In this document: one piece after another, positions 1 to 5,350 of the stretch | Numbering within the stretch: position 1 is the stretch's first letter | Layout: each line of letters starts with the position of its first letter | Assembly (NCBI GenBank): GCA_002694955.1 | Contig: NZNR01000001.1 | Location: 1-7,202 of the forward strand | Direction of reading: 5' to 3' | Source: Planctomycetaceae bacterium | Lineage (GTDB): Bacteria; Planctomycetota; Planctomycetia; Pirellulales; UBA1268 | DNA: 7,202 nt | Program-made: the position numbers and the translations under genes | The notes under the pieces: model-generated | Told to the model about the DNA's origin: nothing | Database searches by the model: none | Seen by the model: the letters and a program-made list of their open reading frames with translations, nothing else

Positions 1-8
1 ATCCACGC

Positions 9-82
9 AACATAATCAATTTTTATTTAGTTATGTTTTTCTCAGTGCGGGAGAACCCGCAGCAACTAATCTTTATTGCTGC
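9..82. repeat. Cluster of three small inverted repeats downstream of the LON/DUF309 operon
   Basis: Three potential hairpins follow one another. AACATAA (9-15) pairs with TTATGTT (31-37) across a 15-base loop and is followed on the plus strand by three more T. TGCGGG (46-51) pairs with CCCGCA (56-61) across an AGAA loop. GCAGCAA (59-65) pairs with TTGCTGC (76-82) across a 10-base loop. The last two share bases 59-61 and so could compete with each other. The cluster lies about 50-120 bases beyond the stop codon of the minus-strand LON-domain gene, where a terminator would be expected. The GC-rich stem has no T tract on the minus strand, so a classic intrinsic terminator is not shown. The first stem plus its T run could end a plus-strand transcript entering from outside the window. 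The pairing is seen directly; the role is a guess. No gene is supported in 1-131. Confidence 0.4.
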
Positions 83-131
83 TCATTTGATCAACAGGCA
101 AGTAGCTGAGCCCCAGCAAACTACGAACAAT

Positions 132-827
132 TTAATTTGCGCTAAAGGCCGGAGGAAACGTTCGCCTGGTTTTGCTTGAATCACCACCTCTACCAAGTGC
201 ACGTAGAAGAACTTGCACACGATCAAGGACATTGCTTGTTTTCAGGAGTGCAAGTTTTGTCTTTGAGTTAAGATCGACTGTATAGGCGACAATATCAGCA
301 AGCATTCCCAAGGTAATTTGGCTACCAAGCAGTTCGTCGATCTGCTCATACGAAGCCGGGATTTTTGGCATAGAACTTTTGAACGCTACTAGCAATTGCT
401 GCTGCAAGCCTTTGATCTCTTCAGCCGAGTGATGCGATGCCACGTAGTCCTCGATAATCTTCGCTTCTGCAACGCGGAAAGGCTTGGTTGGTGGCAATTC
501 TTCCTGCAGTTGGATTCGACGAACTCCCAGAAGCAACACATTATAGGTCCCTTCCGGAGTTCGCTGATACGTTGCTATTCGACAAAGACATGCCATTGAT
601 TCAAGAGCAGGACGACCCTCGTAATCAACCTCCCACCCCTGCGCCAAGACGCTCAGCGCAATGAGTTTGTCATCGGCGACTGCCTCTTCAAACAACGAAC
701 GATATCGAGGCTCAAAAATATGCATGGCCTGCATCACGTGTGGAAACATGATGAGATTTGGGAGCGGAAAGAGTCGTGCGAATCCGGAAAAATTATCAGG
801 CGAGAATGCGAGGGAATCATCATCCAT
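132..827 (-). CDS. Stand-alone LON substrate-binding-domain protein (Lon N-terminal domain family)
   Basis: A 231-residue protein made almost entirely of the LON N-terminal domain (PF02190 type), which in full-length Lon protease binds unfolded substrates. The hallmark strand LFPLP is at residues 19-23 and HIFEPRYR at 36-43. The LLLGVRRIQL stretch, resembling the usual G-x-x-R element, is at 98-107. A helical C-terminal part follows at about 176-211, and the last 20 residues are basic and probably disordered. There is no AAA+ ATPase and no Ser-Lys protease dyad, so this is not a protease by itself; it may be an adaptor or chaperone-like factor, but its substrate is unknown. The frame is open upstream to 929, but I chose the ATG at 827 because GGAGG lies 8 bases before it. 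An ATG at 833 would be only 2 bases from that site. The start overlaps the end of the DUF309 gene by 8 bases, so the two are probably translationally coupled. Family assignment is firm; cellular role is not. Confidence 0.88.
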   Translation of the reverse strand: MDDDSLAFSPDNFSGFARLFPLPNLIMFPHVMQAMHIFEPRYRSLFEEAVADDKLIALSVLAQGWEVDYEGRPALESMACLCRIATYQRTPEGTYNVLLLGVRRIQLQEELPPTKPFRVAEAKIIEDYVASHHSAEEIKGLQQQLLVAFKSSMPKIPASYEQIDELLGSQITLGMLADIVAYTVDLNSKTKLALLKTSNVLDRVQVLLRALGRGGDSSKTRRTFPPAFSAN

Positions 828-1248
828 TGGCATCACCTCCATCAGCCAGTGGTGGTGGATCAAGATGAATTTCTGGCAATGTTTCTGGATCGAGTTCGAT
901 CTTTGGAAAGTCCTCGGTGCTTGCAGCAACTTCCTTCAGACATTCATCAAATGCTTCGAGAAATGCATCGAGGTGCAGTCCGAGGTAATACGCGCCATAC
1001 GGTTCAAGATACCCATGCACGCTGCCATGAAGCTTTCGTGCACCTCGTATATTGCCATTGCCAAAGTGGTACAAGGCAACAGCCGCCTGAATGAGACCTT
1101 GATAGAATTTTCTTGCCGGACCACGGTACTCCGTCCATAACTCTTCCCAGACCTCGTGACACTCGTAATAGTCGCACTCATTAAATTTTAGTACACCCGC
1201 CAGGTAAAGCGGATCATATTCTGAAGGATCAACTAATTCAGAGACCAT
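820..1248 (-). CDS. DUF309 family protein
   Basis: A 142-residue protein of the DUF309 family (PF03745 type), a small all-helical domain of unknown biochemical function. The signature FNECDYYECHEVWEELW occupies residues 22-38, with a conserved His-Glu pair that looks like an active or metal site. It is followed by GPARKFYQGLIQAAVALYHF at about 43-62 and GNIRGARKL at 64-72. The last 35 residues are acidic and proline-rich and contain a short near-repeat, IELDP then IHLDP. The frame is open up to 1347, but the upstream part is arginine-rich and unlike the family. ATG 1248 is preferred because GGGAGGT lies just before it, though the gap of 3 bases is short; ATG 1260 has no such site. It is the first gene of a two-gene minus-strand operon with the LON-domain gene, and is divergent from nth. 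I recall this pairing from planctomycete genomes. Function cannot be stated. Confidence 0.87.
   Translation of the reverse strand: MVSELVDPSEYDPLYLAGVLKFNECDYYECHEVWEELWTEYRGPARKFYQGLIQAAVALYHFGNGNIRGARKLHGSVHGYLEPYGAYYLGLHLDAFLEAFDECLKEVAASTEDFPKIELDPETLPEIHLDPPPLADGGDANG
836..840 (-). promoter_or_regulatory. Ribosome binding site of the LON-domain gene, inside the DUF309 gene
   Basis: On the minus strand GGAGG sits 8 bases before ATG 827 and 2 bases before ATG 833. The spacing selects 827 as the start. The site overlaps the last codons of the DUF309 gene, whose TGA is at 822-820, an arrangement typical of translational coupling. Confidence 0.7.
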
Positions 1249-1251
1249 TAG

Positions 1252-1258
1252 ACCTCCC
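1252..1258 (-). promoter_or_regulatory. Ribosome binding site of the DUF309 gene
   Basis: GGGAGGT on the minus strand, 3 bases before ATG 1248. The match to the anti-Shine-Dalgarno sequence is strong but the spacing is shorter than usual. It is the only such site near a start in this frame, and it disfavours the in-frame ATG at 1260, which is itself directly joined to this motif. Confidence 0.5.
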
Positions 1259-1340
1259 ATGAAGCAACCACGACGCCAAAACCGGAAAGCTATGTAAATC
1301 CTAGCATCGACATGGCGAGAGCGAAGCCTCATGGTACTCT

Positions 1341-1344
1341 GGAG
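1341..1344 (+). promoter_or_regulatory. Probable ribosome binding site of nth
   Basis: GGAG lies 6 bases before ATG 1351. The alternative ATG at 1312 is preceded by CTAGCATCGAC, which has no purine-rich site. This is the reason for choosing the shorter endonuclease III start. Confidence 0.5.
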
Positions 1345-1350
1345 CACGAA

Positions 1351-2082
1351 ATGAGACCGAAATCGACATCAGAGGCGTCTTCAAAGAACTCGCGTAGCCA
1401 TATCGTGCCAAGCAGGGAGAGTCGACTGCAACGCAGAGAGCGTGCGCTCAAGATTGTGGAGCGCCTTGAGGAACTCTATCCCGACGCAGACTGCTCCCTC
1501 AGGTTTAAAAATCCCTTCGAACTACTCATTTCGACAATTTTGTCGGCCCAATGTACAGATAAACGGGTGAATATGGTGACCCCCTCTTTATTCAAACGTT
1601 GGCCAAACCCTCATAAAATGGCAGCAGCGAGCATTCGAGAACTTGAAAATGCAGTGAAAACAACAGGATTCTATCGAGCAAAGGCCAAAAACATTCATGG
1701 TTGCTGCGATAAACTCGTTGATCAGTTTGACGGGAAAGTTCCTCAAACGGTTGAGGAACTGATATCTCTACCAGGAGTCGGCCGAAAAACAGCAAACGTC
1801 GTCCTTGGGAGTGCTTTTGGTTTGGCTGAAGGTGTTGTTGTTGATACACACGTAGGTCGTATTTCTCGTCGACTCGCGCTGACAAAAGCAAAAGATGCCA
1901 TTCGGGCAGAACGAGACCTGATACGGGAAATCCCTAGAAATCATTGGGTTGCCATAAGCCACCGATTGATTCAGCATGGCAGGGGCACGTGCCTTGCTCG
2001 CAAACCTCGCTGCAATGGATGCGGACTTGAGGACCTTTGCCCACGAGTGGGACTCCCGAGGCATCTGAAAAATTTACAGTGA
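1351..2082 (+). CDS. nth: Endonuclease III (DNA glycosylase/AP lyase)
   Basis: A bifunctional base-excision-repair enzyme. It removes oxidised pyrimidines from DNA and cleaves the strand at the abasic site by beta-elimination. From the 1351 start it is 243 residues. The helix-hairpin-helix LPGVGRKTANVVL is at about residues 140-152 and contains the catalytic lysine K146. The catalytic aspartate is D165 in VDTHVGR. The C-terminal iron-sulfur cluster ligands are C214, C221, C224 and C230, with the exact C-x6-C-x2-C-x5-C spacing of the family. It is longer than the E. coli enzyme (211 residues) because of a basic, serine-rich N-terminal extension of about 25 residues before the domain begins. 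ATG 1312 would add 13 more residues but lacks a ribosome binding site. It is divergent from the DUF309 operon, with about 100 bases between them that must hold both promoters. All catalytic and cluster residues are present, so the enzyme should be active. Confidence 0.96.
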   Translation: MRPKSTSEASSKNSRSHIVPSRESRLQRRERALKIVERLEELYPDADCSLRFKNPFELLISTILSAQCTDKRVNMVTPSLFKRWPNPHKMAAASIRELENAVKTTGFYRAKAKNIHGCCDKLVDQFDGKVPQTVEELISLPGVGRKTANVVLGSAFGLAEGVVVDTHVGRISRRLALTKAKDAIRAERDLIREIPRNHWVAISHRLIQHGRGTCLARKPRCNGCGLEDLCPRVGLPRHLKNLQ

Positions 2083-2199
2083 CACATTTTTTTCCAGACA
2101 TTTTCTCATCAAATCCTTACAATCAAAATCGTTTGTGGGAAATCTTTACCTCACTCTACGTCGCGGACCCAGCCACCGCACTTCGCAAGGAAAACCCGA

Positions 2200-2787
2200 A
2201 TGATTCTCTCAGGCCACGAGATCCGGAAACAACTTGGCGACAACATTCATATCGATCCATTTGATGAAGAAAGGTTAAATCCGAATAGCTACAATCTTTC
2301 ACTTCACGACGAACTGCTTGTCTATGAAGAAATTGTTCTCGATATGCGAAAGAGTAATCGAGTTGATCGAGTGCAAATCCCAGAAGACGGTCTGGTTCTG
2401 ACTCCCAACCAGCTTTATCTTGGGCGAACTGTTGAGCGAACAGAAACGCATAATCTTGTTCCAATGATTGAGGGCCGTAGTTCAATTGGCCGGCTTGGTT
2501 TATTTGTACATGTTACTGCTGGATTTGGTGATGTTGGTTTTGCTGGATACTGGACACTGGAAATGTTTGCAGTCCAACCGGTCAAGATCTACCCCGGTGT
2601 TCCCATCTGTCAGATATTCTTCCATCAGATCACAGGTGCAATCACTGAGTATTCGAGTGATAAGTATCAACACAATCGTGACATCCAACCCAGCATGATG
2701 TTCCGAGAAATGGGCGGGGACACAAGTGACGAACAACTGGAGCTTGCTTTTTCTGTTGGGCGAAATGCTGTGCAGCCTCCCCGATGA
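2200..2787 (+). CDS. dcd: dCTP deaminase (possibly the dUMP-forming type)
   Basis: Supplies deoxyuridine nucleotides for dTMP synthesis by deaminating dCTP; a member of the trimeric dUTPase/dCTP-deaminase fold. The 195 residues open with MILSGHEIRKQL. The conserved PNSYNLSLHDEL is at 28-39, the nucleotide-binding EGRSSIGRLGLFVHVTAGF at 91-109, and the catalytic glutamate E121 in YWTLEM. KYQHNRDIQPS at 155-165 closes the active site. Residues after about 171 form an extra tail of some 25 amino acids beyond the compact ~173-residue relatives I recall from Firmicutes. The TAGF sequence resembles bifunctional dCTP deaminase/dUTPases (mycobacterial, methanogen) more than the TAHR of the E. coli enzyme, so it may release dUMP directly. 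That is inference. AAGGA lies 8 bases before the ATG. It follows nth after 117 bases, in the same direction. Confidence 0.93.
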   Translation: MILSGHEIRKQLGDNIHIDPFDEERLNPNSYNLSLHDELLVYEEIVLDMRKSNRVDRVQIPEDGLVLTPNQLYLGRTVERTETHNLVPMIEGRSSIGRLGLFVHVTAGFGDVGFAGYWTLEMFAVQPVKIYPGVPICQIFFHQITGAITEYSSDKYQHNRDIQPSMMFREMGGDTSDEQLELAFSVGRNAVQPPR

Positions 2788-2837
2788 CTAATAAATGCTT
2801 TGATGCAGAATTGCTAGAATCAGTCATTTTTTGGAGA

Positions 2838-2866
2838 TTGATACACAACTTTCCCTTATCTTTATT
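2838..2866 (+). promoter_or_regulatory. Possible sigma-70-type promoter before the small membrane protein
   Basis: TTGATA (2838-2843, five of six bases to the -35 consensus) and TTTATT (2861-2866, four of six to the -10 consensus) are separated by 17 bases, in the gap between dcd and the 70-residue ORF. The -10 element is weak and the leader would be very short, so this is only a candidate. Confidence 0.25.
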
Positions 2867-2881
2867 CTCGGCGGTTGAAAA

Positions 2882-3094
2882 ATGTCGCTACTCAAATTCA
2901 ATGACAAAATAGAGGCGGGACTCTGCCTTTCAGCCGTTGGTGTGTCACTGCTCTTTGTCATCCTTGGACTCGTCTCACTTTTCACGAACAACAGAGTCCT
3001 TATGCTGATAGCAGCACTCTTTCTAGGACTTTCAATCTTACTCACTATCGGCCTTGCCATTTACACCGGATTCTTCCAAAAGTCTGCGGACTAG
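2882..3094 (+). CDS. Small two-helix membrane protein, function unknown
   Basis: A 70-residue protein that I do not recognise. It has a short N-terminal part with mixed charge (MSLLKFNDKIEA) and two hydrophobic stretches at about residues 13-34 and 39-62. They are separated by a tight polar turn (TNNR) and followed by a short tail, FQKSAD. This predicts a helical hairpin in the inner membrane with both ends on the same side. No cleavable signal or catalytic motif is visible. The ribosome binding site is poor (GGCGGTTG before the ATG). The gene sits 94 bases after dcd and 157 bases before aspS in the same orientation, and nothing in that context suggests its job. The amphipathic layout and clean helix lengths argue that it is real and not a chance ORF, but codon statistics and homologues were not checked. 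Confidence 0.6.
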   Translation: MSLLKFNDKIEAGLCLSAVGVSLLFVILGLVSLFTNNRVLMLIAALFLGLSILLTIGLAIYTGFFQKSAD

Positions 3095-3251
3095 TAGCTT
3101 TTTTGATGTGCAATCAAGTCCCCTGAATGTAAATTTAGTGCGTGACCTTGAGAAACGGTCTCGATCGCGGACAATGCCTTTTTCAGTGAAGACCCATCCC
3201 CTCCACCATTGTGTTCAAAATTTTGACCCCTTTTGAAAGGCTTATTGCACC

Positions 3252-5057
3252 GTGTTACGCACTCATACCTGCGGTGAACTACGCCCAAGCCATCTCACCG
3301 AAACTGTAACACTGTGTGGTTGGGTAGACCGTGTTCGTGACCACAAAGGTGTCATCTTCATCGACTTGAGAGATCGCTGGGGTAAGACGCAAGTTGTGAT
3401 AGGGCCTGACGCACCAGCAAGCGTCATGGAACGTGCTCGGGCAGCACGGCCAGAATGGGTTATGTCTACAACCGGCCGTGTTGGAAGACGACCAGAGGGA
3501 ACAACAAACCCAAAGCTTGACACTGGTGAAGTCGAAGTTGTCTCCAGTGCATTAGAAATTCTCAATGAAGCAGAAACACCAGTCTTTCAACCAGGAGCGA
3601 TGGAACTGCCTGGCGAAGAGGTGCGTCTCAAAAATCGGTGGCTCGACCTTCGTCGCACTGATATGCAGAACAATTTATTATTACGCAGCCGCATTGTAAA
3701 AATAATGCGAGATCACTTTGATGAACTCGGATTTGTTGATGTCGAAACCCCGATGCTTGGCAGAAGCACTCCGGAAGGAGCCCGAGACTATCTCGTACCC
3801 AGCCGACTCGAACACGGTGCTTTCTTTGCGTTACCGCAATCACCTCAACTGTACAAACAGCTTTTGATGATTGCTGGATTTGACCGCTATGTGCAGGTCG
3901 CCAAATGTTTTCGAGATGAAGATTTACGAGCCGACAGACAGCCCGAGTTCACGCAACTCGACGTTGAGATGTCATTTGTCGAGGCACATGACGTGACAAA
4001 CGTCATTGAAAGCCTTGTGGTCAAGACCGCAAAAGACATTCTCGACTTGGATATCACGCTTCCGTTACCGCAGTTCACATGGAAAGAATGCATGGAACGG
4101 TATGGACATGACGCTCCGGATATGCGTTTCGGCCTTGAGATCGTTGATCTCACGGAGATCGCGAAGGACAGTGACTTCCGTGTATTTAAGGGTGCAGTGG
4201 AGTCAGGCGGGAGAGTCAGAGGAATTTTAGTCTCTGATGCTGCAGATAAGTTTTCTAGAAAAGACCTCGATGGCCTTACAGCGATGGCGGTCGAAGCCGG
4301 CGCAAAAGGTCTCGTCTGGCTCAAGCTTGATTCTTCTGGAGCATGGACCGGGCCGGTCGCCAAAAATCTGGGCTCTGATGTAGCTGAAAATATTTGCAAA
4401 TCACTTTCAGCAAAACCCGGTGATCTCGCGCTCATATCAGCAGACAGTTTTGAAATCACATGCAAGACTCTGCACGCGCTGAGAAAACATCTTGGTAAAG
4501 AGCTCGAACTGTATGACGAAAATACGATGCATGTATCGTGGGTTATTGATTTCCCGATGTTTGCCCGTGATGAGGAAACTGGAAACTGGGCTGCAATGCA
4601 TCACCCTTTTACTGCGCCTCATCCCGAAGACATCGAAAAACTTACGTCGAACCCAGAAGCGTGCCGTGCAATTGCCTATGACCTTGTGATCAATGGTTCT
4701 GAGGCAGGGGGTGGAACGATTCGAATTCACGATCGGTCGACCCAACAAAAGGTTTTCGATCTCCTTGGAATTTCCCCTGAGATTGCTCAGGAACGCTTTG
4801 GTTTCCTCCTTGATGCACTTGCAAGTGGTGCTCCTCCGCATGGTGGAATTGCCCTTGGTATCGATCGCTGGGTCATGCTATTTGGCAAGCTCAATTCAAT
4901 TCGTGACGTAATTGCCTTCCCGAAAACACAGCGGGCAAGTGACTTAATGACAGGAGCACCTGGGCCCGTTGACACCAAACAACTTACGGAACTAGGAATC
5001 CGGACAGTTATCCCACCCAAACCTGTCGCAGCAGACGCCCCAACACAGCCGAAGTGA
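3252..5057 (+). CDS. aspS: Aspartyl-tRNA synthetase, bacterial type, probably non-discriminating (Asp/Asn)
   Basis: A 601-residue class II synthetase that attaches aspartate to tRNA in the cytoplasm. The N-terminal OB-fold anticodon-binding domain covers about residues 1-110. The catalytic core holds motif 1 (GFVDVETPML, 160-169), QSPQ (196-199), motif 2 (FRDEDLRADRQPEFTQLD, 220-237) and motif 3 (GIALGIDRW, 532-540, Arg539). The GAD insertion domain typical of bacterial enzymes lies at about 295-425. Length is normal for the family. The start must be the GTG at 3252: an in-frame TGA lies at 3234-3236 with no other start between. A weak AAAGG is 11 bases upstream. H31 and G83 match the residues (His31, Gly82 in Pseudomonas aeruginosa) that mark synthetases charging both tRNA-Asp and tRNA-Asn; discriminating enzymes such as E. 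coli's have Leu and Lys there. If so, Asp-tRNA-Asn must be amidated by GatCAB, which is not in this window. Confidence 0.97.
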   Translation: MLRTHTCGELRPSHLTETVTLCGWVDRVRDHKGVIFIDLRDRWGKTQVVIGPDAPASVMERARAARPEWVMSTTGRVGRRPEGTTNPKLDTGEVEVVSSALEILNEAETPVFQPGAMELPGEEVRLKNRWLDLRRTDMQNNLLLRSRIVKIMRDHFDELGFVDVETPMLGRSTPEGARDYLVPSRLEHGAFFALPQSPQLYKQLLMIAGFDRYVQVAKCFRDEDLRADRQPEFTQLDVEMSFVEAHDVTNVIESLVVKTAKDILDLDITLPLPQFTWKECMERYGHDAPDMRFGLEIVDLTEIAKDSDFRVFKGAVESGGRVRGILVSDAADKFSRKDLDGLTAMAVEAGAKGLVWLKLDSSGAWTGPVAKNLGSDVAENICKSLSAKPGDLALISADSFEITCKTLHALRKHLGKELELYDENTMHVSWVIDFPMFARDEETGNWAAMHHPFTAPHPEDIEKLTSNPEACRAIAYDLVINGSEAGGGTIRIHDRSTQQKVFDLLGISPEIAQERFGFLLDALASGAPPHGGIALGIDRWVMLFGKLNSIRDVIAFPKTQRASDLMTGAPGPVDTKQLTELGIRTVIPPKPVAADAPTQPK

Positions 5058-5126
5058 GCGAAAAATCATGGTCTTACGGGAGGGGACTGCCGGACACGAA
5101 ACTGTGCGTTACACTTAAGAGAATTA

Positions 5127-5200
5127 GGGCGAATAGCTCAGCTGGTTAGAGCACCTCGTTTACACCGAGGGGGTCGGGGGTTCGAATCCCTCTTCGCCCA
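5127..5200 (+). tRNA. tRNA-Val (anticodon TAC)
   Basis: A complete 74-base cloverleaf. The acceptor stem GGGCGAA (5127-5133) pairs with TTCGCCC (5193-5199). The D stem is GCTC/GAGC (5136-5139 and 5149-5152). The anticodon stem CCTCG/CGAGG (5154-5158 and 5166-5170) closes the loop TTTACAC, with the anticodon at 5161-5163. The T stem GGGGG/CCCTC, including one G-U pair, closes the loop TTCGAAT. The discriminator base is A5200 and CCA is not encoded, so it must be added after transcription. The anticodon reads GUA and, by wobble, other valine codons. It begins 69 bases after the aspS stop. A TACACT hexamer at 5110-5115 could be the -10 box of its own promoter, but no good -35 is seen. Confidence 0.97.
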
Positions 5201-5350
5201 CTCCCTTCTTCTAAAACGCTTATTGAGCGGCGAACTGAATGAATCCCGCCTCACCGTTTCTGGTGTCATTCGTTTAAAGCGTTTGCGTCTATGGCGTGCA
5301 AATTCTGTCAACGAGGTATTGCTGTGATTAATGAGATCGATTGGAATTTG

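Noticed and set aside
661..1140. 159-residue plus-strand frame and neighbours at 720-1094 and 396-599
   Set aside because: All are antisense to the LON/DUF309 operon, whose family motifs are unmistakable. The plus-strand proteins are rich in Cys, Trp and His and resemble nothing.
2069..2095. A/T-only inverted repeat with T7 after nth
   Set aside because: The stem consists almost only of A-T pairs with an unpaired middle, so it is probably chance in an AT-rich gap.
2784..2832. Possible terminator after dcd: ATGACT pairing with AGTCAT followed by T6
   Set aside because: The 6-base AT-rich stem would close a loop of 32 bases with no good inner pairing, so stability is doubtful despite the T run.
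3078..3104. Possible terminator after the small membrane protein: AAAAG pairing with CTTTT, inner AGTC/GACT, then a T run
   Set aside because: The two helices cannot both form well, and the stem is short and AT-rich. A T run alone is not enough.
3887..4465. 192-residue open frame on the minus strand
   Set aside because: Lies wholly opposite aspS. Its protein is Ser/Arg/Thr-rich with no motif; it is a by-product of the codon pattern of the synthetase.
5201..5350. Possible attachment site or mobile element next to the tRNA
   Set aside because: I looked for a repeat of the tRNA 3' end and for integrase sequence downstream and saw neither within the window.
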